A stretch of DNA of 32,978 nucleotides, taken from NCBI GenBank assembly GCA_029098265.1, contig JAQXNZ010000151.1, positions 1 through 32,978 on the forward strand, written 5' to 3'. The notes under the pieces were generated by a model. The model worked only from the letters and a program-made list of their open reading frames with translations, was not told the DNA's origin and did not search any database. Positions within the stretch are counted from its first letter, which is position 1. The number at the start of each line of letters is the position of its first letter. This document shows, one piece after another, positions 1 to 9,308 of the stretch. The translations under genes were made by a program, and so were the position numbers. Origin of the DNA: Clostridia bacterium. Its GTDB lineage: Bacteria > Bacillota > Clostridia > Lachnospirales > Anaerotignaceae.

Positions 1-2
1 GA

Positions 3-1670
3 AAAACCGTATTTGACGTGGACGCCGACAGATTTTCAGACCTTATGGCTGAAATTGCCTCCCTCGGAGTACGAATTGTGGGCGGCTGCTGCGGAACTAC
101 GCCCGAATATATAAGTAAAACCGTTGAAAAGATAAAGAACATACCCCTTACGGAAGTAACAGACAAGGGTATAACCTTTGTCTCCTCCTATACCCATGCG
201 GTAAAAATAGGCGAGGAGCCCGTTCTTATCGGCGAGAGAATAAATCCCACAGGAAAGAAAAAGTTCAAGGAAGCACTCCGAAACAATGACATGGACTATA
301 TACTCCGAGAGGGAATATCCCAGCATGAGAGAGGTGCCCACATACTTGACGTAAACGTAGGTCTGCCCGAAATAGACGAAAAAGCCATGATAAGCAGAGT
401 TGTCAGGGAGCTTCAGGTGGTTACCGACCTGCCCCTTCAGATAGATACCGTAAATCCCTCCGCTATGGAGGCCGCCATGAGGCTGTATAACGGCAAGCCC
501 CTTGTAAATTCCGTAAACGGCAATCAGGAAAGCATGGATGCCATACTGCCCCTTGTCAAAAAATACGGCGGTGTTGTCATCGCCCTTACCATGGACCACA
601 GCGGAATACCCGAAACAGCCGAGGCCAGACTTGCCATAGCCGAAAGAATAGTAAACGAGTCCGCAAAATACGGCATTGATAAGAAAAACATAATTGCCGA
701 CCCCCTTGCTCTGACCGTTTCCTCGGACTCCCAGAGTGCCAATGTGACCCTAAAGGCCATAAGGCTTATTAGAGAAAAGCTCGGTATAAAGACAAGTCTC
801 GGCATATCCAACATATCTTTCGGTCTGCCCAACAGGGACTTCATAACCTCGTCCTTCTATCTTATGGCGCTGGAAAACGGCCTTAACTGTGCCATTATGA
901 ACCCCTATTCCCAGGACATGATGAAGGTATATCACTCCTACCGTGCCCTTAAGGGCTATGACGAGGGTTGTGCCGAATATATTGATTTTGCTTCATCGGT
1001 CACGGTGGAGACCGTTAAGGCTTCACCCGCAGGCAATCAGGAACTGACCGGTGAAGACCCCCTTAAACACGCAATCATAAAGGGTATGAGAGACTCGGCG
1101 GCTTCCTGCGCAAAGGAAATGCTCAAGACCTCTGCCCCGCTTGATATAATCAACGAACACATAATTCCCGCCCTTAATACCGTAGGCAAGGGCTTTGAGG
1201 AAAAGACCGTATACCTTCCCCAGCTGCTTATGAGTGCCGAGGCGGCAACCGCAGCCTTTGAGAAGGTCAAGGACGCCATGCCCTCCGACGTAAGTGGCTC
1301 CGGCGACGAAATAATAATCGCCACCGTCAAGGGTGACATACACGACATAGGCAAAAATATTGTCCGTGTCCTTCTGGAAAACTTCGGCTTCAATGTCATT
1401 GACATGGGAAGGGACGTCCCTCCCGAGGCTATATGTGATGAAGCTGTTAAACGCGGCTGTAAGCTGGTGGGTCTCAGCGCCCTTATGACGACAACCGTAC
1501 CCTCAATGGAGGAAACTATAAAACATCTTCGCACTGTCTGCCCCGATGCAAAGGTAGTGGTAGGCGGAGCGGTTCTCACCCAGGAATACGCCGACATGAT
1601 AGGTGCAGATTACTATGCCGCCGATGCCATGGACACAGTACGCTATGCACAAAAACTCTTCGAACACTAA
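3..1670 (+). CDS. metH: B12-dependent methionine synthase, 5'-truncated by window edge (end of homocysteine domain, pterin-binding domain, cobalamin-binding domain; no C-terminal SAM reactivation domain)
   Basis: Open frame from window edge; GGCCGTTPEYI (Zn/Hcy domain end), GERINPTGKKKFKEAL (pterin domain), GDIHDIGKNIV (DxHxxG cobalamin motif); stops right after the B12 domain. Confidence 0.92.
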   Translation, partial: KTVFDVDADRFSDLMAEIASLGVRIVGGCCGTTPEYISKTVEKIKNIPLTEVTDKGITFVSSYTHAVKIGEEPVLIGERINPTGKKKFKEALRNNDMDYILREGISQHERGAHILDVNVGLPEIDEKAMISRVVRELQVVTDLPLQIDTVNPSAMEAAMRLYNGKPLVNSVNGNQESMDAILPLVKKYGGVVIALTMDHSGIPETAEARLAIAERIVNESAKYGIDKKNIIADPLALTVSSDSQSANVTLKAIRLIREKLGIKTSLGISNISFGLPNRDFITSSFYLMALENGLNCAIMNPYSQDMMKVYHSYRALKGYDEGCAEYIDFASSVTVETVKASPAGNQELTGEDPLKHAIIKGMRDSAASCAKEMLKTSAPLDIINEHIIPALNTVGKGFEEKTVYLPQLLMSAEAATAAFEKVKDAMPSDVSGSGDEIIIATVKGDIHDIGKNIVRVLLENFGFNVIDMGRDVPPEAICDEAVKRGCKLVGLSALMTTTVPSMEETIKHLRTVCPDAKVVVGGAVLTQEYADMIGADYYAADAMDTVRYAQKLFEH

Positions 1671-1679
1671 ATGCTATAG

Positions 1680-1710
1680 GAACAGCTCGTTAATGGGCTG
1701 TTCTTTTTTT
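1680..1710 (+). terminator. Intrinsic terminator after metH
   Basis: GAACAGC-n-GCTGTTC followed by TTTTTTT. Confidence 0.85.
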
Positions 1711-1749
1711 GTTTCTCTAAAAAAACTTTCAGAATTTTCAATTTTGGTA

Positions 1750-1777
1750 TTGACATATTTAAAATTGCTGTTATTAT
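1750..1777 (+). promoter_or_regulatory. Putative sigma-A promoter upstream of the metY leader
   Basis: TTGACA, 16-nt spacer, TATTAT. Confidence 0.5.
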
Positions 1778-1844
1778 ATAACACATAAACATACTATTTT
1801 AATATGTTTTTAGGATAATAAAAATATTTAAGAGGTGATTCAAA

Positions 1845-1994
1845 ATGACAATAATATATCAGCTTGAGGTAGATACCAAACGAATGTGCAGCCATTGTAT
1901 TAATTCTTACACATCATCATACTATCAATCAGAGAATAATAAAGGAGTAGATAACAATGGCAGATATTACAAACACAGCAAACTGGGAATTTGA
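1845..1994 (+). CDS. Putative 49-aa upstream ORF ([49 protein letters not shown]) overlapping the metY start out of frame
   Basis: Own Shine-Dalgarno-like AGAGGTGATT about 8 nt upstream of ATG; stop lies 38 nt inside metY in another frame; not in the supplied ORF track (too short). Confidence 0.4.
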   Translation: MTIIYQLEVDTKRMCSHCINSYTSSYYQSENNKGVDNNGRYYKHSKLGI

Positions 1995-3252
1995 AACAAA
2001 ACAGCTTCATATAGGACAGGAACAGCCTGACCCCGCAACAGATTCAAGGGCAGTGCCCATTTACCAGACCACCTCTTATGTATTTAAAAATTCAGCCCAT
2101 GCGGCAGCCCGCTTCAACCTTACCGACGCAGGCAACATTTACGGCAGACTTACGAACTCCACACAGGATGTTCTTGAAAAAAGAATTGCTGCCCTTGAAG
2201 GCGGTTCGGCAGCACTGGCAGTAGCCAGCGGTGCAGCGGCAGCAGCCTATACTTTCGAGGCTCTTGCAGAGGCAGGAGAGCATATCGTAGCGGCCTCCAC
2301 AATATACGGCGGTACATACAACATACTTTCACAGACCTTCAAGAGACAGGGCATCACAACAACATTCGTTGACCCCGATGACCCCGAAAACTTTGAAAAG
2401 GCAGTACAGCCCAACACAAAGCTTATCTTTATCGAAAGTCTCGGCAACCCCAACTCAAATCTTATAGACATTGAGGCAGTGGCAAAAATAGCCCACTCCC
2501 ATAACATACCCCTTGTCGTTGACAGCACTTTCGCAACACCTTATCTGTTAAGACCCATCGAGCACGGTGCGGACATCGTTGTTCACTCCGCAACAAAGTT
2601 CATCGGCGGTCACGGAACAACACTGGGCGGCATAATCGTCGACGGCGGAACCTTTGACTGGAAGGCCAGCGGAAAGTTCCCCAACATTTCCGAGCCTAAC
2701 CCCAGCTATCACGGTGTATGCTTTGCAGAGGTTGCCGGTCCTGCGGCTTTCGCAACCTATGTAAGAGCTATACTTCTCAGAGACAAGGGCGCAGCTATTT
2801 CACCCTTCAACGCATTCCTTCTTCTTCAGGGACTTGAAACACTTTCACTCCGTGTTGAAAGACATGTTGAAAATGCCCTTAAGGTAGTTGATTATCTTAA
2901 GAACCACCCTAAAGTAGAAAAGGTAAACCACCCTTCACTTCCCGAAAGCGGATACAGAGAGCTTTATGACAGATACTTCCCCAAGGGAGCGGGCTCCATA
3001 TTCACATTCGATATAAAGGGCGGAGAAAAGGAAGCTACAGAGTTCATCGACAGACTTCAGATATTCTCACTGCTTGCCAACGTAGCGGATGTTAAATCAC
3101 TTGTTATACATCCTGCAACAACAACTCATTCACAGCTCAATGATGAGGAGCTCAAGGCACAGGGAATAGGCAGAAACACAATCAGACTTTCAATAGGTAC
3201 AGAGAACATTAAGGATATAATTGCCGACCTTGATCAGGCATTCGGAGACTGA
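1957..3252 (+). CDS. metY: O-acetylhomoserine sulfhydrylase / aminocarboxypropyltransferase (Cys/Met metabolism PLP enzyme)
   Basis: [35 protein letters not shown]-lysine context [19 protein letters not shown]-terminal [30 protein letters not shown]. Confidence 0.93.
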   Translation: MADITNTANWEFETKQLHIGQEQPDPATDSRAVPIYQTTSYVFKNSAHAAARFNLTDAGNIYGRLTNSTQDVLEKRIAALEGGSAALAVASGAAAAAYTFEALAEAGEHIVAASTIYGGTYNILSQTFKRQGITTTFVDPDDPENFEKAVQPNTKLIFIESLGNPNSNLIDIEAVAKIAHSHNIPLVVDSTFATPYLLRPIEHGADIVVHSATKFIGGHGTTLGGIIVDGGTFDWKASGKFPNISEPNPSYHGVCFAEVAGPAAFATYVRAILLRDKGAAISPFNAFLLLQGLETLSLRVERHVENALKVVDYLKNHPKVEKVNHPSLPESGYRELYDRYFPKGAGSIFTFDIKGGEKEATEFIDRLQIFSLLANVADVKSLVIHPATTTHSQLNDEELKAQGIGRNTIRLSIGTENIKDIIADLDQAFGD

Positions 3253-3264
3253 GCGGAGGTACAA

Positions 3265-4059
3265 ATGGATACCGCACATGAAAAACAGGAAAAATTAAAG
3301 GAATATTTCAAATCAATGGGAAGCGTAGCTGTTGCCTTTTCGGCAGGAGTAGACTCAACCTATATGCTTAAGGTGGCTCACGATGTATTGGGCGACAATG
3401 TCATCGCAGTCACCGCCTCCTCTTGTTCCTTCCCTAAAAGGGAGCTGGACGAAGCAAAAAGGTTCTGTGAAAAAGAAGGTATACGTCATATCGTATGCAC
3501 CTCTGAGGAGCTTGATATTGACGGCTTCAGAAATAACCCCAAAAACAGATGCTATCTGTGCAAAACGGAGCTGTTTACCAAGATTAAGCAGATAGCCGCC
3601 GAAAACAGCATAGCCTGTATAGCCGAGGGCTCCAACATGGATGACAACGGCGATTACCGTCCCGGTCTCACAGCAGTTAAGGAGCTGGGAATATACAGTC
3701 CCCTTCGCCATGTTGGTCTTTACAAGGACGAAATAAGACAGCTTTCCAAGGAATTGGGACTAAACACCTGGAATAAACAGTCCTTTGCCTGTCTTTCATC
3801 CCGTTTCGTTTACGGCGAACAGATAAACGAGGAAAAGCTCGGTATGGTCGATAAGGCTGAGCAGAGACTTCTTGATCTCGGTTTCAGACAGGTCAGAGTG
3901 CGTATCCACGGCAAGAGCGCCCGCATAGAGGTAGGCAAAGACGAGCTCATAAAGCTCTTTGAAAATGCCGAGTCTATTGCCGAATATTTAAAATCACTTG
4001 GCTTTGATTATGTAACCGCCGACCTGGAGGGTTACAGAACAGGAAGCATGAATAAATAA
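3265..4059 (+). CDS. larE: LarE-family ATP-dependent sulfur transferase
   Basis: PP-loop AFSAGVDSTYML, RCYLCKTELF, NKQSFACLSSRFVYG; 12 nt after metY, likely same operon. Confidence 0.85.
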   Translation: MDTAHEKQEKLKEYFKSMGSVAVAFSAGVDSTYMLKVAHDVLGDNVIAVTASSCSFPKRELDEAKRFCEKEGIRHIVCTSEELDIDGFRNNPKNRCYLCKTELFTKIKQIAAENSIACIAEGSNMDDNGDYRPGLTAVKELGIYSPLRHVGLYKDEIRQLSKELGLNTWNKQSFACLSSRFVYGEQINEEKLGMVDKAEQRLLDLGFRQVRVRIHGKSARIEVGKDELIKLFENAESIAEYLKSLGFDYVTADLEGYRTGSMNK

Positions 4060-4162
4060 AATTGTTATATAATAAATCCTGAATAATTTAACTTAGCACA
4101 AAAATCCCCATATAATCAATCTTACTCAGTTGACAAAAGATCACTAAATAGCAGCAATCTAA

Positions 4163-4193
4163 AACGGCATCGGAAATAAATTCCGATGCCGTT
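4163..4193. terminator. Perfect 13-bp hairpin (possible bidirectional terminator)
   Basis: AACGGCATCGGAA-ATAAA-TTCCGATGCCGTT; weak T-tract. Confidence 0.6.
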
Positions 4194-4211
4194 ACTTTAC
4201 TGATATAAACC

Positions 4212-4240
4212 AAGCTAAAATCCTCACAGGATTTCAGCTT
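4212..4240. repeat. Hairpin adjoining the direct-repeat region
   Basis: AAGCTAAAATCC-TCACA-GGATTTCAGCTT. Confidence 0.5.
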
Positions 4241-4249
4241 CGGCAGCTC

Positions 4250-4353
4250 CGCCGCCTCCTCTGTTCGCTCGTCTTGTCTTACTCACTCTCGTTCGTAATC
4301 CTGCGCAGCTCTCAGATAAACTTTCTCCCTTCTTCTGCCACCGGCAGCGGTCG
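4250..4353. repeat. 104-bp direct repeat, copy 1
   Basis: Identical by eye to 4378-4481 (offset 128 bp). Confidence 0.95.
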
Positions 4354-4377
4354 TGCTCAATTCCACCGCAGCGGTCT

Positions 4378-4481
4378 CGCCGCCTCCTCTGTTCGCTCGT
4401 CTTGTCTTACTCACTCTCGTTCGTAATCCTGCGCAGCTCTCAGATAAACTTTCTCCCTTCTTCTGCCACCGGCAGCGGTCG
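4378..4481. repeat. 104-bp direct repeat, copy 2
   Basis: Identical to 4250-4353; contains GATAAACTTT, which pairs with AAAGTTTATC at 4482-4491. Confidence 0.95.
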
Positions 4482-4486
4482 AAAGT

Positions 4487-5827
4487 TTATCCTATTCCAC
4501 CAAAGAATATTCCCAAAACGTATACAATAAGCGTAATTCCTACAAATATATATTTTGTCACAGGCTCAAACCATTTTCCTAAAGGCTTTGACGCACCAAT
4601 CTCCACCTGAGAGCGTGCATAGCCCTTCGGACATACCCAGAAGAACATTATGCCTGCCAGCAGTGCGCCCAGAGGTATGATATAAATTGAGACTACGTCC
4701 ATCCATGAGCCTACCGCATCTCCGCTTTCGATGAATATACCTACAGCCGCCGCAATTACGGCTACTATCATAACAGCCTTTCCTCTGGATATGGAGAACT
4801 GCTCCTCCAGAGCCTCTATTGGTGTTTCAAAAAGGTTCATAAGCGATGTGAGCGCCGCAAACAATACCGCTATAAAGAATATGACCGAGAAAGCCCAGCC
4901 AAAGGGCATCTGCTGAAAAACTGCAGGAAGGGTCATAAACATCATCGGAGGGCCGCTGGCAACGTCAAGACCGAAGGCAAATACCGCCGGTATAACTACC
5001 ATTCCCGCAAGCAGTGCCGCACAGATATCAAAGAACGCCACGTTTTTGGCACAGCCCACTACGTCCGTATCATCTTTCAGATAGCTTCCGTAGGCAATGG
5101 TTCCCGAGCCTGCCAGCGAAAGCGAGAAGAACGCCTGTCCGAGGGCATAGACCCAGGTTTTTATATTGCCGAGCTCATTCCATCTGGGTACAAACATGTA
5201 GCTGTATCCCTCAACGGCACCAGGCAGTGTTGCCACACGCACAAGCAGTATTATAAAGAACACAAAGAATACGGGCATCATTATTTTATTCATTTTTTCA
5301 ATGCCCTTTGTTATGCCCATAGCCATTATGGCAAAGGTTATTACAAGCCCCAGCATGTGCCAGCTTATACTGCCGAAGCTTGATGCCAGAGCGCCGAAAT
5401 ATTCGCCCATGTTTTCAACCTTAAGCAGCTGTCCGCTGACCGCCGCCGCCAGATATTTCAAAAACCAGCCCACAACTACCGAGTAGCCTATGCCGATACC
5501 CAAGGAGCCGATAACAGGTATGGCGCCTATGAGCTTTCCCGCCTTTTTGCCCTTCTCGCCGAAGCGCATTTCACAGGCGGATGCAAAAGCTCCCATAGGG
5601 CCGGACTTTGTTCCCCTGCCGAAGGCCATTTCTCCTATTACTCCCGAAAAGCCCAGAAGTATTACAAATATAAAGTACGGTATAAGGAAGGCCGAGCCTC
5701 CGAATTTTCCCGTTCTGTAGGGAAACATCCATATATTTCCCATGCCGACGGCAGAGCCTATGCAGGCCACTATAAAGCCGAATCTGCTTTTAAACTGTTC
5801 TCTGCCCCTTTTATTTTCATTATTCAT
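4487..5827 (-). CDS. Neurotransmitter:sodium symporter (NSS/SNF) family transporter
   Basis: Multi-TM; FKSRFGFIVACIGSAVGMGNIWMFPY N-terminal NSS signature. Confidence 0.92.
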   Translation of the reverse strand: MNNENKRGREQFKSRFGFIVACIGSAVGMGNIWMFPYRTGKFGGSAFLIPYFIFVILLGFSGVIGEMAFGRGTKSGPMGAFASACEMRFGEKGKKAGKLIGAIPVIGSLGIGIGYSVVVGWFLKYLAAAVSGQLLKVENMGEYFGALASSFGSISWHMLGLVITFAIMAMGITKGIEKMNKIMMPVFFVFFIILLVRVATLPGAVEGYSYMFVPRWNELGNIKTWVYALGQAFFSLSLAGSGTIAYGSYLKDDTDVVGCAKNVAFFDICAALLAGMVVIPAVFAFGLDVASGPPMMFMTLPAVFQQMPFGWAFSVIFFIAVLFAALTSLMNLFETPIEALEEQFSISRGKAVMIVAVIAAAVGIFIESGDAVGSWMDVVSIYIIPLGALLAGIMFFWVCPKGYARSQVEIGASKPLGKWFEPVTKYIFVGITLIVYVLGIFFGGIG

Positions 5828-6009
5828 TTCTCCCCGTTTGATTTATACTCTTATTTCCTGACATCTATTATACATAAAATTAACGAGCTGTGCAGTAAAA
5901 TCCTAAATATAATATGCTTTTTTATGCATTTAAGCTATTTTATGCACATATTACAAAAAAATAATGTAAAATTGGTTATAATTTTCGCGATTTCGGTACG
6001 TTTTAGCGA

Positions 6010-6038
6010 TTGAAAGTTTTAAAGCCGAGTAGTATAAT
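6010..6038 (+). promoter_or_regulatory. Sigma-A promoter for the ABC transporter operon
   Basis: TTGAAA, 17-nt spacer, TATAAT. Confidence 0.75.
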
Positions 6039-6122
6039 GTTAACTAGTTCTAAGCTAAAAAGGCTTACGGACTGAATATCAAGCCGTAAATACACGGCAA
6101 ACCATTATTAGGGGGAAACATT

Positions 6123-7106
6123 ATGAAGAAATACTTAGCAGCAGCAGTAGCCGTTGTTATGGCTCTCGGAGTTATGACAGGCTGCTCATCATCAAAAACA
6201 GAAGAAAAAGCAGAAACACCCGCAGAAGAAGCTGCCGACGACACAGTTTACAAAATCGGCGTACTTCAGCTTACACAGCATCCCGCACTTGACGCAGCAA
6301 ACGAAGGCTTCGTTGCAGCCCTTGACGAAGCAGGTATCAAATACGAGATCGACCAGCAGAACGCTTCAGGCGACCAGCCCACATGCCAGACAATCGCTGA
6401 AAAGCTTGTAAACGACGGCAACGACATTATCTATGCCATCGCTACACCCGCAGCACAGGCAGTTGCAGGTCTTACAAAGGACATTCCCGTTGTTATTTCA
6501 GCCGTTACAGACCCCGCAGAAAGCGGACTTGTTGCTGACAACGCAGCACCCGGAGGAAACGTAACAGGTACATCAGACCTTACACCCGTTAAGGAACAGA
6601 TTGAGCTTCTTAAACAGGTTCTTCCCGAAGCAAAAACAGTAGGTATCCTCTACAGCTCAGCTGAGTCAAACTCAGTTATCCAGGCTAACATGGCTAAAGA
6701 GGCTTGTGCAGCAAACGGTCTTGAGTGCCAGGACTTCACAGTATCAAACTCAAACGAAATCCAGACAGTTGTTGAATCAATGGTTGGCAAGGTAGACGCT
6801 ATCTACTGCCCCACAGACAACACAATAGCAAACGGTATGGCAACAGTTGCTATGATAGCTAATGACAACGGTCTTCCTACAATCTGCGGCGAAAGCGGAA
6901 TGGTAGACGCAGGCGGTCTTGCTACATACGGTATCGACTACTATCAGCTTGGCTACATGGCAGGCGAAATGGCAGTTGAAATTCTTACAAACGGCGCTAA
7001 CCCCGCTGAAATGCCCATCGGTTACCTTTCAGCTGACACATGTGAGCTTTCAGTAAACGAGGAAACAGCAGCAAAACTCGGTATCGACGTATCTTCATTA
7101 CAGTAA
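6123..7106 (+). CDS. ABC transporter substrate-binding lipoprotein (TrpX-like, ABC_sub_bind family)
   Basis: Lipobox VMTGCSSS; YKIGVLQLTQHPALDAANEGFVAAL; ATPAAQAVAGLTKDIPVVISAVTDP. Confidence 0.88.
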   Translation: MKKYLAAAVAVVMALGVMTGCSSSKTEEKAETPAEEAADDTVYKIGVLQLTQHPALDAANEGFVAALDEAGIKYEIDQQNASGDQPTCQTIAEKLVNDGNDIIYAIATPAAQAVAGLTKDIPVVISAVTDPAESGLVADNAAPGGNVTGTSDLTPVKEQIELLKQVLPEAKTVGILYSSAESNSVIQANMAKEACAANGLECQDFTVSNSNEIQTVVESMVGKVDAIYCPTDNTIANGMATVAMIANDNGLPTICGESGMVDAGGLATYGIDYYQLGYMAGEMAVEILTNGANPAEMPIGYLSADTCELSVNEETAAKLGIDVSSLQ

Positions 7107-7130
7107 CAGACGGATTAACCCCGTCATACA

Positions 7131-7157
7131 GCTGGGCCGTTAATATAACGGCTCAGC
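7131..7157 (+). terminator. Intercistronic hairpin (possible partial terminator or processing stem)
   Basis: GCTGGGCCGTTA-ATA-TAACGGCTCAGC, then CTTTTGT. Confidence 0.6.
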
Positions 7158-7272
7158 CTTTTGTATATATAAAGCCGCCACAGGCCGGAGGATATAAAAC
7201 CGCTTGTATCTCCCGGAGCGCGGCGGAATATAAGAAATAAAAGGAAACAGGTTCAGAAAGCAGGTTTTAATT

Positions 7273-8238
7273 ATGAGCAATCTTCTCACATCTCTACTCG
7301 GCGCCACCGGTCAGGGTATACTTTGGGGCATAATGGCGCTGGGCGTATATATTACATACAAGCTTCTTGATATTGCGGACCTTACCGTTGACGGCAGCTT
7401 TGCCCTCGGCGGCTGTACATGCGCAACACTTATCCTTATGGGCGTAAATCCTGTTCTGGCAACAATAATCGCTGTCGGCGCAGGTCTTCTGGCAGGCTTT
7501 GTAACGGGCGTGCTCCATACGGTATTTGATATTCCCGCAATCCTTGCCGGAATACTTACACAGATTTCACTCTGGTCAATCAACTTAAGAATACAGGGCG
7601 GCAGAAGCAACGTGCCCCTTCTTAATACAGAAACAATAATAAGCAAATTTGTGGGACGCTCAGGCAATACTGTTGTTGCCACAGCTTCACCCTTCATACA
7701 AAAGCTCGGACTTACCCAGTCCCAGGCTTCACTCATAGTCGGTATAGTAATAGTAGTTATACTTGTAGCCGTAATGTACTGGTTCTTCGGAACCGAAATC
7801 GGAAGCGCCCTCAGGGCAACGGGCAACAACGAGGCCATGATAAGAGCCCTCGGCGTAAACACAAACAGAACAAAGCTGCTTGCCCTCATGCTTTCAAACG
7901 GTCTTGTGGCCCTTTCGGGTGCATTCGTAGCGCAGATGCAGAAATATGCTGATATCGGTATGGGACAGGGCGCCATCGTTATTGCCCTTGCCGCTATCAT
8001 CATCGGTGAAGTGCTTATGAAGCGCTTTATAAACTTCGGTGCAAAGCTCGCATCGGCAGCAATCGGTGCGGTAATATATTTCATAATCAGAGCAATCGTA
8101 CTCTATCTCGGCCTCAACGCCAACGACATGAAGCTCATATCGGCAATAATCGTTGCCCTTGCCCTCTCCATACCTACGGTATCGCAGAAGCTGGCAATTA
8201 AAAATGCCTATACGGAAGGAGACGAGGACAATGCTTGA
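7273..8238 (+). CDS. ABC transporter permease (BPD_transp_2 type)
   Basis: Hydrophobic, ITYKLLDIADLTVDGSFALGG; operon context. Confidence 0.9.
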   Translation: MSNLLTSLLGATGQGILWGIMALGVYITYKLLDIADLTVDGSFALGGCTCATLILMGVNPVLATIIAVGAGLLAGFVTGVLHTVFDIPAILAGILTQISLWSINLRIQGGRSNVPLLNTETIISKFVGRSGNTVVATASPFIQKLGLTQSQASLIVGIVIVVILVAVMYWFFGTEIGSALRATGNNEAMIRALGVNTNRTKLLALMLSNGLVALSGAFVAQMQKYADIGMGQGAIVIALAAIIIGEVLMKRFINFGAKLASAAIGAVIYFIIRAIVLYLGLNANDMKLISAIIVALALSIPTVSQKLAIKNAYTEGDEDNA

Positions 8239-9028
8239 TATCAAGAATGTAAGAAAAACCTTCAATAAAGGTACAATAAACGAGAAAAAAGCCCTTAACG
8301 GCATTAACCTTCACCTTAACGAGGGTGACTTCGTAACCGTTATAGGCGGAAACGGTGCCGGCAAGAGTACAATGCTCAACATGATAGCCGGTGTATATCC
8401 CATTGACTCGGGTAAAATAGAAATAGCAGGCGTTAACATTTCAAGGGAGCCCGAATATAAGAGAGCCAAATATATAGGCCGTGTATTCCAGGACCCCATG
8501 ATGGGAACGGCTGCCGGCATGGAAATACAGGAAAACCTTGCCCTTGCCTTAAGACGAGGCGAACGCAGAGGTCTCGGCTGGGGAATAAAGTCCGATGAAA
8601 AGGAAGGCTACAGAGAGTCCCTTAAAAGACTTGGTCTGGGTCTTGAGGACCGTATGACAAGCAAGGTAGGACTTCTGTCAGGCGGACAGAGACAGGCCCT
8701 CACACTGCTTATGGCCACTCTCAAAAAGCCCAAGCTGCTTCTTTTGGACGAGCATACAGCCGCCCTTGACCCCAAGACGGCCGCAAAGGTGCTTGCCCTT
8801 ACCGAAGAGCTTGTAGCGGAGAGCAATCTTACAACACTTATGGTAACCCATAACATGAAGGACGCCATTGCCATAGGCAACAGACTGATAATGATGAATG
8901 ACGGACGTATCATTTATGATGTTGCCGGCGAGGAAAAGAAAAAACTCACCGTTGATGACCTACTGAGGAAATTCGCAGAAGCCAGCGGCGAGGAATTTGC
9001 AAATGACAGAATGATGCTTGCAAAGTGA
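8231..9028 (+). CDS. ABC transporter ATP-binding protein
   Basis: GGNGAGKSTMLNMIAG (Walker A), LLSGGQRQAL (signature), KLLLLDEHTAALDP (Walker B); ATG at 8231 overlaps the permease stop (ATGCTTGA); the track ORF start at 8153 is too early. Confidence 0.93.
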   Translation: MLDIKNVRKTFNKGTINEKKALNGINLHLNEGDFVTVIGGNGAGKSTMLNMIAGVYPIDSGKIEIAGVNISREPEYKRAKYIGRVFQDPMMGTAAGMEIQENLALALRRGERRGLGWGIKSDEKEGYRESLKRLGLGLEDRMTSKVGLLSGGQRQALTLLMATLKKPKLLLLDEHTAALDPKTAAKVLALTEELVAESNLTTLMVTHNMKDAIAIGNRLIMMNDGRIIYDVAGEEKKKLTVDDLLRKFAEASGEEFANDRMMLAK

Positions 9029-9046
9029 TAATTTAAAAATGTGCAT

Positions 9047-9078
9047 AACAGGTTCGGAAATTCCGAACCTGTTTTTTA
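9047..9078 (+). terminator. Intrinsic terminator of ABC operon
   Basis: AACAGGTTCGGAA/TTCCGAACCTGTT followed by T-run. Confidence 0.88.
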
Positions 9079-9085
9079 ACTAAAA

Positions 9086-9124
9086 AGGTGCTGAATCGAA
9101 AAGAAGTTTTTCGACTCAGCACCT
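9086..9124. repeat. Long imperfect hairpin immediately before repeat element A
   Basis: AGGTGCTGA-a-TCGAAAA-loop-TTTTCGA-c-TCAGCACCT. Confidence 0.75.
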
Positions 9125-9149
9125 CTAATTGCAAACAAACATATTTTCA

Positions 9150-9304
9150 GCGGAAAGGTTTGGAAAACGAAGGGTTTTCCAAATTTAATCCGCAGAAGTG
9201 GAAACCGCGTGAAGGTCGCGGCGCAAAGCGTTCCCGTAGGGAATTTGAGAACCCGCCGGACTTCATACCTTAATTTGAACAAGTCGAAAACCTGTTTTCG
9301 ACTT
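9150..9304 (+). repeat. Modular structured intergenic repeat, copy A
   Basis: 5' module GCGGAAAGGTTTGGAAAACGAAGGGTTTTCCAAATTTAATCCGC, middle hairpins, 3' module TTCATACCTTAATTTGAACAAGTCGAAAACCTGTTTTCGACTT; shared with copies B and C. Confidence 0.85.
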
Positions 9305-9308
9305 ATAT

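Noticed and set aside
36-599. 187-aa ORF antisense to metH
   Set aside because: Antisense to a well-supported coding frame; long antisense ORFs are frequent here because of codon usage.
1037-1597. 186-aa ORF antisense to metH
   Set aside because: Same reason: shadow ORF of the metH frame, no RBS or recognisable domain.
4353-4610. 85-aa ORF on + strand
   Set aside because: Composed of the 104-bp repeat and antisense of the NSS symporter end; not a credible gene.
7311-8084. 257-aa ORF antisense to ABC permease
   Set aside because: Shadow ORF of a strongly supported permease.
9088-9273. 61-aa ORF on + strand
   Set aside because: Lies almost entirely on the hairpin before copy A and on copy A itself; no convincing RBS; translation explained by palindromic DNA.
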